DNA from: Planctomycetaceae bacterium UBA4655
GTDB taxonomy: Bacteria; Planctomycetota; Planctomycetia; Pirellulales; UBA1268
Reading direction: 5' to 3'
NCBI GenBank assembly: GCA_002405515.1
Contig: DHLZ01000079.1
Coordinates: forward strand, 55,085-66,204
DNA length: 11,120 nt
The notes under the pieces were generated by a model. The model made no database searches. It saw only the letters and a list, made by a program, of their open reading frames with translations, and was not told the DNA's origin. Every line of letters starts with the position of its first letter. The first letter of the stretch is position 1. The position numbers and the translations under genes were made by a program. Of the stretch, positions 1-8,160 are shown piece by piece.

Positions 1-3000
1 CGGCGAGCCTGAAGAGCGTGACGACGACGGGTGCTCAGACCTACAACGACGACACGGTGACCCTCAACGGAACCTACACGACGACCAACTCGGCGTTCAC
101 GGTCGACAAGGCGACGACGCTGGCAGGAACCACCATCGTCTCCACCGGCACCGGGAACATCGATTTCAAGGGCACGGTGAACGGCGCCCAAAGCCTGAAC
201 GCGAACTCGACGGGAGCCACCACGTTCGGCGGCGTGGTCGGAGGCGGCACGCCCCTCACGAGCCTGACAACCAACGCAGGCGGCACGACCATCGTCGCCA
301 GCAGCGCCATCACGACCGTGAACGACCAAGTGTTCGAGGACGCATATGTACTCAAGGCCGACACGACGCTGGCGAGCAAGAACAACGGCCGGATCGCGTT
401 TTTCAGCACGGTCGACTCGTATGACACGACGTATCGGGCGCTGACGGTGAACACGGGCGGGAGTTCGGAGTTCGGCAACGGCGGCGAGGACTACGTGGGC
501 AAGACACAGCAACTGCTGTCGCTGACGACAAATACCGGCGGCACGACGCAGGTGTGGATCACCCCGAGTTCCTGCGCGCAGCCCAGCATTCGCACGCAGG
601 GAGCCCAGACGTATAACGACGACGTCGTGATCAAGGACGCGACCGTGTTCCACGCCGGCACTGGCACGATCACTTTCCAACAGAAGCTGTCGGGTAACTA
701 CGCCGTCAAGACATCCGGTCTGGTGGACTTCCTCGGGGCGGTCGACATCGGCTCGTTTGCCCAGTGCGACGCGAGCACCGTTGACCTCAATGGTGGTGCG
801 TTCACCACCGCGGGCGACCAGATCTTCAGCGGCGACGTCGTGCTGACTGCAAATGCGACGCAGACATCGGGAGGCGACATCGACTTCAAGAAGACGGTCA
901 ACGGCGGCTACACGCTCACGTTGGATGCGACGAAGGACGTGTACTTCCGCGGCAAGGCGGGCAACGCGGTAGCGCTCGCGGGAATTGCTCTCAAGGCCGC
1001 CGCGAGTACCACTGCCTCCGATTCGGTGAAGCTCGATGGCACCACGCCGCGAGCTGGAGGAACGGCGACCCCGTTCGCCGACGGCCTGACGATCTACGGC
1101 GGCGTCAACAAGGTGTCGATCACGGCGACCGGAACCGAGGTCAAGAACTTCGCGGGCAGCGGCATCGTGTTCCTGGGCAACTCGACCCAATCCACGCTGA
1201 GCAACATCGAGATCACAAGCAACAAGCAACACGGCATGGTCTTCAACAACGGCACGTACACCGGCACGACGATCCGCACCAACACGATTGCCTTCAACGC
1301 GCAGGACGGCATCAGCCTCGCGCCGGCCGGCGGCTCGATCACGAGCCTTACGATCGGCGGTGACAAGACCACGACGACGAGCCAGGGCAACGCGATCTAC
1401 GGCAACGGCTCCGACGGGATCGAGGCCGACGCCGGGACGTACACCGGTACCGTGATCCAGGGCAACCAGATCGGTTCGCCGGCCATCAACTACACGGTCG
1501 CCGCCGGCGGCACGCAGGTGACGGTCGCGGGCGACCAGCGGAGCTTCTTCGCGGTCGGCCAGGCGGTGGCGCTCAAGTCGGCCACGACCGGCGGCTGGGA
1601 GGTGCGGACGGTCTCCGCCGTCGCGCTTTCCGGCGGCAACACGGCGGTGACGATCTCGTCGAAGATCGACGACACGACGACATCCGGCACGCTCGTGACC
1701 GGCAACCTCGGCAACGGCATCAACCTCAACGCGGCCGGCGGCACGATCTCGAGCCTGCTGATCGGCGGCGACGCCACGAAGTTCGGCAACTCGATCTACG
1801 CCAACACCCAGGACGGCGTCTTCATCGGCACCGGCACGTACCCCGGCACGACGATTGGCTCGTTCAACGAGATCGGGCTCAACAACGAGAACGGCATCGA
1901 TCTGGCGGCGAGCGGCGCCACGAGCCTGACGATCGGCGGCAACTTCATCGGCACGCTGGCCGACGGCACGACGGTTCGCGGGAACCGGCTGAACGGCATC
2001 GAGGTCAACAAGGGCACCTACACGGGCACGACGATCCAGCAAAACAAGGTCGCCTTCAATCTTCTCAATGGTATCTCTCTCAACGCGGCAGGCGGCTCTT
2101 TGTCGAAGCTGCTGATCGGGGGAGACCCGCGCGCGACGCTCGGCAACAAGATCTACCGCAACGGCAGGCTCGCTGAACGAAACGGTATTGCGGCGTCGGT
2201 TGGTGACCTTGCCGGCACGACCATCGTCGGCAACACGATCCGCAACAACGGCAACAAGACCTCTCGCGTCGGCAACGGCATCCTCGTCGAGGGAAGCAAC
2301 CTGATGGTCGGGTGGACCTCTGATGCTTCGAAGGCGAACACGGTGGCCAACACGATCACCGGCAACGCCTTGCACGGCATCGAGATCAAGGGTGCCGCGG
2401 CCCAGGCCAACACGATTCTTTCGAACTCGATCTACCTCAACGGCTACGTTGACACGAGCGTCGCCGGCGTGAAAACCGTCGTCGGCGACGGCATCGCTCT
2501 TACTGCCGGCGGCAACGGCGGGCAGATGGCACCCTCCATCCTCCGCGTCGTGGACGACGCGACCGACGGCAAGCTGCGGGTTCATGTGTACGTGCGGGCG
2601 GCCGGCAATTACTACGTCCAACTCTTCGACAACACCGTCGCCGACGAGCGGTCCATTTTCCCGGCGGACCCGAACGGCTTTGAAGGACGGACGTACGTCG
2701 GCGACACGCCGGCGCAGCCCGGTGCGGCCGTCACGCCGAGCAAGCCGGCGATCGCGGGTACGCTCGTCGCAGGCAACACTCTTGCGATCATCGAAATTGA
2801 TTCATCGCGAGTGCCCGCCGGAAACTGGATCACGGCCACCGCCACGCAGGTGAGCGGCACCACTCCCGGGAACACGTCGCCTTTCTCAACCGCGGTGCAG
2901 CGAATGGAAGCGCCGGTGCTCGCCGTGGCAGGCGAAGGGCCGGCCACCTGGGCCCGCGAATTTGCCTACACAGTCATCAATCAGAATCAAATCAGAGTCA

Positions 3001-4493
3001 CCGGATTGTCCAGGGGCTTCGCGGCATCGCTTGCCGCGCTCAAAAACACGAGCATCGTGCTCACTCCGGGATCCGCTGCCGCGGGCTCCAACGTGGTGCG
3101 AACCGTCACCACCGGGCAACTGCAGGGGACGGGCGTGATTTTGAATCTGTCGTCAGGAAGCCTTCCAGCCGCTGGCGGCACGTTCGTCATCGGGTCTGCC
3201 ACGCTGCCCGCTGCTCGTCTCTACGACGCCTCGAATCCGACTGCCGCTCCGTTGGCCGATCCCGGTTCCGTACAGATCGCGGCGGCGATCATCGCCGCCG
3301 GCGTCCCTTCAACCTCGGCGAACGCCTTCGTGAACCGATTCCAAGGAGGTCTTCGCGTCGCCCACGGCGATCTCGACGGAGACGGCTACGCTGATTTGGT
3401 CACCGCGCCGGGCACCGCACCGGCATCGATGAACGCCACGTTCGGCGACGCAGCCCGGGTCATCACCATCCACAACGGCAACCCCGCGGGCACGTGGCAA
3501 TCAGCTTCCATCAACGTTTCGTCGGTCTTTGGAGCGACCTACACGAATGGTTTCCTCGTCACGCTGGGGAATGTTCGCAGCGAGACCGCCGGTTCAGGCA
3601 ATGCCGTTGCCGAACTGATCGTGGCTTCGACGAACCTCGTCGCGGTCTTCGAAGTGACCGTCGCCGACCGGGGCTTGCAGCCGACGATTTCCCCCGCGCC
3701 CGCCGCGACACAGACACTCGCAGAGCGCATCACCGGTGTGACCACCGGGGATTTTTCAGCCGCGGTCACCGACGATATCGTGATCGCGACCACAAACGGC
3801 ACGGGTTCGCTTCCCTCGAGAGCAGTGGCGAGGCAGCCATCGTTCGTTCAGGCCTACACGTTTGCGACGGGCGCGTTCACCTTGTTGAACAGGTTCGGGA
3901 TCACGAGCGTTGTGGCGAACGGGCCTGCGCCGCGTGGCTACAGCCAAAATGTTTTCTACAACGGTGCGTCACTTGCTGCCGGGGATATCGATGGCGTCGT
4001 GACGATGGTAGGAGGCCATCCCACCCTCGCGCCCGAGCTCGTCATCGGGGCATCGGCTATGGGAATGGCCAATTTCCGTGTGCTCGCCAACAGCCTCGTT
4101 GTCGGAGGCATCCAGGGTGACATCGATACGGCTCTTACGCTCGGGAACGGGTTTACCCGAGAAGCCAGATCGATCACTTCCGGATGGCAACCGACGGGTG
4201 GGCCGGATTACTTCGTCGGAATGTCTACCCTGAAAGCGCCGTCGGCCCTCGGAGCCAACGCCCCGCTATCAGTGGCCGTGGTGGACACGGACGGCAAAAA
4301 CAACGCTCGGGCCGAGGTCTTTGCGGCACTTGGTTCGACGAACTCGACCCAGAATACGGTTCGTCGACTCCAGTGGAACGGCACGAACGCCTGGATCGGA
4401 GCCGCCACGCTTCAGGGCAACGGTTCGATCACTGTGGCGGAGTCGCCGACGAAAACCAAATTTCCATTTGGGTTTGGCCTCGGGCTGGGTTGA
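1..4493 (+). CDS. Giant secreted/surface protein, 3' part: GAQTYND repeats, beta-helix, FG-GAP propeller
   Basis: The reading frame is open from base 3 and stops with TGA at 4491-4493, so the true start lies upstream; the GTG at 18 sits inside a repeat and is not a credible start. About 1496 residues are visible. Numbering from the GTG as 1: four hemagglutinin/adhesin-like repeats with cores near 5, 103, 195 and 266 (GAQTYND, NDQVFED, GAQTYND, GDQIFSG); a right-handed parallel beta-helix at about 355-840 rich in NGI turns; a beta-sandwich-like module at about 840-960 (YYVQLFDN, GRTYVGD, NWITATA), which in similar proteins often follows such helices; an unassigned linker; and an FG-GAP-like propeller at about 1106-1491 with one clear calcium loop, DLDGDGYADL (1118-1127), and four weaker blades. 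It is probably exported for adhesion or matrix building, an inference from architecture alone. I see no PEP-CTERM or transmembrane anchor at the C-terminus, which ends FGFGLGLG. Only two cysteines are visible (186, 250). Confidence 0.9.
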   Translation, partial: ASLKSVTTTGAQTYNDDTVTLNGTYTTTNSAFTVDKATTLAGTTIVSTGTGNIDFKGTVNGAQSLNANSTGATTFGGVVGGGTPLTSLTTNAGGTTIVASSAITTVNDQVFEDAYVLKADTTLASKNNGRIAFFSTVDSYDTTYRALTVNTGGSSEFGNGGEDYVGKTQQLLSLTTNTGGTTQVWITPSSCAQPSIRTQGAQTYNDDVVIKDATVFHAGTGTITFQQKLSGNYAVKTSGLVDFLGAVDIGSFAQCDASTVDLNGGAFTTAGDQIFSGDVVLTANATQTSGGDIDFKKTVNGGYTLTLDATKDVYFRGKAGNAVALAGIALKAAASTTASDSVKLDGTTPRAGGTATPFADGLTIYGGVNKVSITATGTEVKNFAGSGIVFLGNSTQSTLSNIEITSNKQHGMVFNNGTYTGTTIRTNTIAFNAQDGISLAPAGGSITSLTIGGDKTTTTSQGNAIYGNGSDGIEADAGTYTGTVIQGNQIGSPAINYTVAAGGTQVTVAGDQRSFFAVGQAVALKSATTGGWEVRTVSAVALSGGNTAVTISSKIDDTTTSGTLVTGNLGNGINLNAAGGTISSLLIGGDATKFGNSIYANTQDGVFIGTGTYPGTTIGSFNEIGLNNENGIDLAASGATSLTIGGNFIGTLADGTTVRGNRLNGIEVNKGTYTGTTIQQNKVAFNLLNGISLNAAGGSLSKLLIGGDPRATLGNKIYRNGRLAERNGIAASVGDLAGTTIVGNTIRNNGNKTSRVGNGILVEGSNLMVGWTSDASKANTVANTITGNALHGIEIKGAAAQANTILSNSIYLNGYVDTSVAGVKTVVGDGIALTAGGNGGQMAPSILRVVDDATDGKLRVHVYVRAAGNYYVQLFDNTVADERSIFPADPNGFEGRTYVGDTPAQPGAAVTPSKPAIAGTLVAGNTLAIIEIDSSRVPAGNWITATATQVSGTTPGNTSPFSTAVQRMEAPVLAVAGEGPATWAREFAYTVINQNQIRVTGLSRGFAASLAALKNTSIVLTPGSAAAGSNVVRTVTTGQLQGTGVILNLSSGSLPAAGGTFVIGSATLPAARLYDASNPTAAPLADPGSVQIAAAIIAAGVPSTSANAFVNRFQGGLRVAHGDLDGDGYADLVTAPGTAPASMNATFGDAARVITIHNGNPAGTWQSASINVSSVFGATYTNGFLVTLGNVRSETAGSGNAVAELIVASTNLVAVFEVTVADRGLQPTISPAPAATQTLAERITGVTTGDFSAAVTDDIVIATTNGTGSLPSRAVARQPSFVQAYTFATGAFTLLNRFGITSVVANGPAPRGYSQNVFYNGASLAAGDIDGVVTMVGGHPTLAPELVIGASAMGMANFRVLANSLVVGGIQGDIDTALTLGNGFTREARSITSGWQPTGGPDYFVGMSTLKAPSALGANAPLSVAVVDTDGKNNARAEVFAALGSTNSTQNTVRRLQWNGTNAWIGAATLQGNGSITVAESPTKTKFPFGFGLGLG
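30..950 (+). repeat. Degenerate ~95-codon adhesin repeats within the giant gene
   Basis: Four diverged copies are readable at the protein level. Each starts with a G/N-x-Q-x-Y/F-x-D/G core at about bases 30, 324, 600 and 813. A TGxGxIxF-like strand follows (GNIDF, GRIAF, GTITF, GDIDF). The first two copies also end in an LTSLTTNAGGTT / LLSLTTNTGGTT motif. Copies 1 and 3 lie 570 bases apart, two units of about 95 codons; copy 4 is shorter. DNA identity is low, so these are old duplications. The pattern presumably continues upstream of the window. Confidence 0.75.
1251..2280 (+). repeat. Beta-helix coding repeats, 183-base period with one interruption
   Basis: The motif GTYTGTTI or a close variant recurs at bases 1251, 1434, 1833, 2016 and about 2202. 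The first two and the third and fourth are exactly 183 bases (61 codons) apart; the last spacing is 186. Each unit carries GTYxGTxI, NGI or DGI, an NAAGGxxSxLxIGGD strand and a GNxIYxN strand, as expected for coils of a right-handed parallel beta-helix. Between the second and third copies the spacing is 399 bases because a separate segment is inserted at about 1476-1685. Confidence 0.8.
1476..1685 (+). other. ~70-codon insertion domain inside the beta-helix repeats
   Basis: After the strand ending in VIQGNQIG (residues 479-486 from the GTG at 18) the helix pattern stops. It resumes near residue 557 with SGTLVTGNLGNGINL, which aligns with the strand following GTYTGTTI in other units. The inserted stretch lacks the NGI turns and instead reads as alternating beta strands (TQVTVAG, FFAVGQAVAL, WEVRTVSAVAL, NTAVTISSKI), suggesting a small beta-barrel or sandwich. 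The insertion keeps the frame. Boundaries are accurate to about five codons. No function can be assigned. Confidence 0.6.
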
Positions 4494-4529
4494 TCAAACA
4501 CGGACGACGCCCTCGCCAAGATTTCCATG

Positions 4530-4542
4530 GGTCGGCCCGACC
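4530..4542. terminator. Short palindrome between convergent genes, weak terminator candidate
   Basis: The 67-base gap between the giant gene and the antiporter gene contains GGTCG-GCC-CGACC, a 5-base stem with a 3-base loop. It sits where a bidirectional terminator would be expected. There is no T-run on either side, so it does not meet the intrinsic terminator rule. Termination here may be Rho-dependent. Confidence 0.2.
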
Positions 4543-4560
4543 GGGTTGCTCGGATGAGAA

Positions 4561-6264
4561 CTACCCGCTTCGAAACATCGCCTCCACCCGCTGCCGCTCG
4601 CGGTCGATCTGCTCGCCGCCGGCTCCCAGCCGTTCCAGGATCCTCACGGCGAAGGCGAGGGCCACCTCCCCCTCCGCCGCAAACACGTCCTCGGCGCCCG
4701 CCCGCTGCAGCTTCGGCAGCTCGCGAACGTACTGCGTTCGGGCGAGGACGTGGATGCCGGGGTTGATTTCCTTCGCCCGGCGAATGATCTCCTCGTCGAG
4801 GCTCCCCGCCCCCGAGGTGAGGATGAGGTTGGCCGCCCGGGCCACGCCCGCCTCCACGAGCACCTCGGGCCGGCTGGCGTCGCCGTAGATCGCACGAACG
4901 TCGAAGACCTGGAGCCTGCGGACCGTGTCGAGATTCAGCTCGATCACCGTCGGTTCGATCCCGTTGTCGAGCAGGAGCTCCGTGACGGTCTCGCCGACGG
5001 GCCCGTAGCCGACGACGATCGCCCGCCGGCTCGGCGCCTGCTCGTCGGCAGGCTGCTCCTCGTCGGGCATGGCGGCCGCCGGCAGCAGCTGGCCCAGCCA
5101 GCGGTCGAACAGGTCGATCGACCGGTAGAGCAGCGGATTGAGGGTGATCGACACGATCGCCGTCGCCACGAGCGTGTTGACGGCGTCGGCCGGCATCACC
5201 CCGAGCTGCGATCCGAGGGAGGCGAGAATGAACGAGAACTCGCCGATCTGGGCGAGCGCCACCGCCACCGGCAGCGCGACCCGCCGCGGATAGCCGAGGC
5301 CGAGCACGATCGCGATCGCGGCGAGCGGCTTGCCCACGAGCACGATCGCGAGGGCCAGCGCGGTCGCCCACGGCGACCGCATCGCCGCGAACGGGTCGAA
5401 GAGCATCCCCACCGACACGAAGAAGAGCACCGCGAACGCGTCCCGCATCGGCAGGGCGTCGGAGGCGGCCCTGAGGCTGAACTCGCTGCGGCCCACCACC
5501 ATGCCGGCGAGAAACGCGCCCAGCGCCATCGACACGCCGAAGATTTTCGCCGAGCCGACGGCGATCCCCAGCGCGATCACGAGCACGGCCAGCGTGAAGA
5601 GCTCCCGCGACCGCGTGGCCGCGACCCGCTCCATCACCCACGGGATGACCCGGCCACCGACGACGACGGTCATCGCCACGAGGGCCGTCATCTTCACCGC
5701 TGCGACGGCGACCGCGGCGGCGATCCCGCCCGGCACCGCTTCTTCCGGTCCCGCCACCGCGGGCAGCACGACGAGCGCCACCACCGTCAGCAGGTCCTCG
5801 ACGACGAGCCAGCCGACCGCGATGTGGCCGGCCCGCGTGTGGAGGTCGTTGTTGTCGGAGAGCACGCGGATGAGCACAACGGTGCTCGCGACCGCGACAG
5901 CCCCGCCGAAGATCACCGCCGTCGGCCACTCCCAGCCCAAAAACCGGCCGGCGAGCGCCCCGAGGAGGGTCGCCACGCCGCTCTGCACGAGCGCCCCCGG
6001 CACGGCCACCCGTCGCACGGCGAGCAGCTCCCGGAAATGAAAATGGAGCCCCACGCCGAACATCAGCAGGATCACGCCGATCTCCGCCAGCTGCTCGGCG
6101 AGCCCGCGGTCGGCCTGGAATCCGGGCGTCGCCGGACCGACGACGACGCCCGCGAGGAGATAGCCCACGATCGGCGACAGCCTCAGCTGCTGCGTGATGA
6201 AGCCGAGCACGAGGGCTGCGGCGAGGCCGCCGGTGAGCGTGAGGATGAGGTCGATGTCGTGCAT
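4561..6264 (-). CDS. ybaL: YbaL/Kef-type CPA2 monovalent cation:proton antiporter with RCK domain
   Basis: This 567-residue inner-membrane protein should exchange K+ or Na+ for H+. Residues 1-385 form the multi-spanning Na/H-exchanger domain. Family motifs seen are SPIVGYLLAGVVVGP (30-44), LMFGVGLHF (67-75), ASTVVLIR (126-133), the ion-site GWLVVEDL with E156-D157, DAFAVLFFVSVGMLFDP (275-291), the conserved GK at 311-312 and AQIGEFSFIL (338-347). After a charged linker, residues 413-530 are an RCK/TrkA-N nucleotide-binding domain starting with GYGPVG (419-424). No TrkA-C domain follows. The order of motifs and the length match E. coli YbaL from memory, closer than KefB or KefC; ligand and ion specificity cannot be read from sequence. 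The ATG lies 21 bases after the cysD stop, with no clear Shine-Dalgarno sequence, so it is likely co-transcribed. It is the last gene of the apparent operon. Confidence 0.93.
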   Translation of the reverse strand: MHDIDLILTLTGGLAAALVLGFITQQLRLSPIVGYLLAGVVVGPATPGFQADRGLAEQLAEIGVILLMFGVGLHFHFRELLAVRRVAVPGALVQSGVATLLGALAGRFLGWEWPTAVIFGGAVAVASTVVLIRVLSDNNDLHTRAGHIAVGWLVVEDLLTVVALVVLPAVAGPEEAVPGGIAAAVAVAAVKMTALVAMTVVVGGRVIPWVMERVAATRSRELFTLAVLVIALGIAVGSAKIFGVSMALGAFLAGMVVGRSEFSLRAASDALPMRDAFAVLFFVSVGMLFDPFAAMRSPWATALALAIVLVGKPLAAIAIVLGLGYPRRVALPVAVALAQIGEFSFILASLGSQLGVMPADAVNTLVATAIVSITLNPLLYRSIDLFDRWLGQLLPAAAMPDEEQPADEQAPSRRAIVVGYGPVGETVTELLLDNGIEPTVIELNLDTVRRLQVFDVRAIYGDASRPEVLVEAGVARAANLILTSGAGSLDEEIIRRAKEINPGIHVLARTQYVRELPKLQRAGAEDVFAAEGEVALAFAVRILERLGAGGEQIDRERQRVEAMFRSG

Positions 6265-6285
6265 GGCATGCGGCGGCCGCGCCGC

Positions 6286-7191
6286 TCAGAAGTAGCCTTC
6301 CCGCTTCTTCTTCTCCATCGAGCCGGCCTCGTCCTTGTCGATCAGCCGCCCCTGCCGCTCGCTCGTGTTCGCCAGGAGCATCTCCGTGATCACCTCCGGC
6401 ACGGTCGTGGCGGTCGATTCGTGGGCCGCCGTCAGGGGATAGTCGCCCATCGTGCGAAACCTCACCCGCTTCATCACGGGCGTCTCCCCCGGCTTCAGGC
6501 GAAACCGCTCGTCGTCCACCATGATCCACTGGCCTTCGCGTTCGACCACGGGCCGCTCCGCCGCGAAGTAGAGCGAGACGAGCGGGATCCGCTCGCGGTG
6601 GATGTACTGCCAGACGTCGAGTTCGGTCCAGTTCGAGAGCGGGAAGACGCGGATGTTCTCGCCGCGATTGATCCGGGTGTTGTAGAGGCTCCAGAGCTCC
6701 GGCCGCTGGTTCTTCGGGTTCCACTGGTGGTGCGAGTCGCGGAAGGAGAAAACGCGTTCCTTCGCCCGCGACTTCTCCTCGTCGCGGCGGCCGCCGCCGA
6801 GCGCCGCGTCGAAGCGATGCATCGTGAGCGACTCGACGAGCGAGTGGGTGTTCATGGTGGGCGTGTAGACGCTGCTCGGGTAGTCGAACGGGTTCATCCC
6901 CGATGCGATCGCCCGCTCGTTGACGTGCACCATCAGCTTGAGGCCGTGCTCGGCGCAGTAGCGGTCGCGGAAGGTGATCATCTCGCCGAAGTTCCAGGTC
7001 GTGTCGATGTGGAGCAGCGGAAAGGGCACCGGCCCGGGCGCGAAGGCCTTGCGGGCGACGTGCAGCATGCACATCGAGTCCTTGCCGATCGAATAGAGGA
7101 GCACGGGGTTCTCGAACCCGGCCGCCACCTCGCGGATCACGTGGATCGCCTCCGCCTCGAGGGTGTCGAGATTCCGCAATCCGTAGCTCAT
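6286..7191 (-). CDS. cysD: Sulfate adenylyltransferase subunit 2 (ATP sulfurylase small subunit)
   Basis: CysD catalyses ATP plus sulfate to adenosine 5'-phosphosulfate and pyrophosphate, the first cytoplasmic step of sulfate assimilation. It normally acts in a heterodimer with the GTPase CysN, which drives the reaction. The 301 residues are full length for the family. Visible are the PP-loop SIGKDS (34-39), HIDTTWNF (61-68), the GGGRRDEEKSRAKERVFSFR block (132-151), NPKNQRPELW (158-167), RVFPLSNWTELDVWQYI (181-197), AAERPVVER (210-218) and the ending TSERQGRLIDKDEAGSME (276-293) plus KKREGYF. The usual LGCxPLTGAVES is MGDYPLTAAHES here, replacing a commonly seen Cys. The start is fixed by AAGGAG (7201-7206) nine bases before the ATG. 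It lies 30 bases after the regulator gene. No cysN follows: the next gene is an antiporter. Confidence 0.96.
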   Translation of the reverse strand: MSYGLRNLDTLEAEAIHVIREVAAGFENPVLLYSIGKDSMCMLHVARKAFAPGPVPFPLLHIDTTWNFGEMITFRDRYCAEHGLKLMVHVNERAIASGMNPFDYPSSVYTPTMNTHSLVESLTMHRFDAALGGGRRDEEKSRAKERVFSFRDSHHQWNPKNQRPELWSLYNTRINRGENIRVFPLSNWTELDVWQYIHRERIPLVSLYFAAERPVVEREGQWIMVDDERFRLKPGETPVMKRVRFRTMGDYPLTAAHESTATTVPEVITEMLLANTSERQGRLIDKDEAGSMEKKKREGYF

Positions 7192-7196
7192 GCTTC

Positions 7197-7229
7197 GTCG
7201 CTCCTTCAGGTGAGTCGCTCTTCAGGTGA
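7197..7229 (-). repeat. 16/17-base tandem duplication at lysR end, forming the cysD ribosome-binding site
   Basis: On the minus strand, TCACCTGAAGAGCGAC (7229-7214) is followed directly by TCACCTGAAGGAGCGAC (7213-7197). The copies differ by a single G. The first contains the TGA stop of the LysR-type gene (7224-7222). The second contains the AAGGAG Shine-Dalgarno of cysD. The duplication accounts for more than half of the 30-base gap between the two genes. Confidence 0.85.
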
Positions 7230-8121
7230 ACAGCCGGCGCTTCGCCTGGTCGGCGATGAGCCGCACGGCCGGGTGGGTGATCCGACGCTCGACGGAAATA
7301 CCGTAGAACCGCTCCCGCACGCGGTCGAGTTCGCCGACCCAGGCGACCTTGTAGCGGCGGCAGATCTCGCGGCGAACCACGGTCGGCGCCGCGAAGAGGC
7401 CAAGCCCGTGCTCGCCGAGCGTCTGCAGCATCGCCATGTCCTCGACCTCTCCGACGACCCTCGGCTGGATGCCGTGGACGTCGAACCACTGGTCGAGCGA
7501 CTGACGCACGGCGGTGTTGTTCGTTTGCAGCAGCATCGGGGCCCCGTGGAGCGAACCGGGGAACTTTTTCCTCGCGTCGCGGGCCAGCGTCGCGGTCCCG
7601 AAGATCGAGACGGTCGTCTCGCCGAGCAGGTGGCTGAAGGCCCGCACCTTGAGCGACGGCATCATCGGCGCGTCGGCGACGACGAGATCGACGGCGTGGA
7701 CGGCAAGCTCGCCGAGCAGCCTCTCGGTCTTGTCGATCCGCACGTGGAGCCGGAAGGCCGGCTGCATCGCGAGCGCCGGCTCGAGCAGCCGGTAGGTCGT
7801 CAGCTTGGGCAGGGCGTCGGAGACCCCGACGCGAAACCTCTTCGGCGCCGCCTGCGGCTCACCCTTCACCGTCTGGAGCAGCTCGCGGCCGAGCGTGAAG
7901 ATCTCGTCGGCGTAGCGGAAGACTTTCTCGCCGTCGGAGGTCAGTCGAAGTTGACGACCCTGCCGCTCGAAGAGCTTCTGCCCCAGCGACCGCTCGAGCG
8001 ACCTGACCTGCGCGCTCACGGTCGGCTGGGCCACATGGAGCATGGCGGCCGCCTTCGAGACGCTCTGCTCCCGGGCGACGGTCCAGAAGTAGAGCAGGTG
8101 GTGGTAGTTGAGCCAGTCCAT
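7222..8121 (-). CDS. nhaR: LysR-family transcriptional regulator, NhaR-like
   Basis: The 299 residues are the normal length for a LysR-type DNA-binding regulator. The winged helix-turn-helix is at about 1-65, with the helix pair SVSKAAAMLHVAQPTVSAQV (20-39) and FERQGRQLRLTSDGEKVFRYA (51-71). The periplasmic-binding-protein-like effector domain occupies about 95-299. The N-terminus LNYHHLLYFWTV and the stretch RVGVSDALPKL, together with VVADAPM, VVGEVEDMAMLQTLGEHGLGLFAAPT and ISVERRITHPAV, follow E. coli NhaR closely as I recall it. NhaR activates nhaA in response to Na+. The ATG at 8121 is supported by this conserved N-terminus although no Shine-Dalgarno is visible. Unlike many LysR genes it is not divergent from its target: it sits inside a same-strand cluster with carbonic anhydrase, cysD and a CPA2 antiporter, its likeliest targets by inference. 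The true effector is unknown. Confidence 0.88.
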   Translation of the reverse strand: MDWLNYHHLLYFWTVAREQSVSKAAAMLHVAQPTVSAQVRSLERSLGQKLFERQGRQLRLTSDGEKVFRYADEIFTLGRELLQTVKGEPQAAPKRFRVGVSDALPKLTTYRLLEPALAMQPAFRLHVRIDKTERLLGELAVHAVDLVVADAPMMPSLKVRAFSHLLGETTVSIFGTATLARDARKKFPGSLHGAPMLLQTNNTAVRQSLDQWFDVHGIQPRVVGEVEDMAMLQTLGEHGLGLFAAPTVVRREICRRYKVAWVGELDRVRERFYGISVERRITHPAVRLIADQAKRRLFT

Positions 8122-8160
8122 GCAGATCGTGCGGCGCGGTTCGGGCGGCGGGCCAGGCCC

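Noticed and set aside
3494..4120. 208-codon plus-strand frame inside the giant gene
   Set aside because: Arginine-rich alternate frame of the FG-GAP region, with no homologous motif.
4561..6264. KefB/KefC glutathione-gated potassium efflux system
   Set aside because: Motif order and the GWLVVEDL ion site follow YbaL better, and no KefF/KefG-type ancillary flavoprotein gene is adjacent.
4412..7489. 1025-codon open frame on the minus strand
   Set aside because: It overlaps the antiporter, cysD and the regulator in another frame and is R/G/A/D-rich without motifs; a high-GC shadow.
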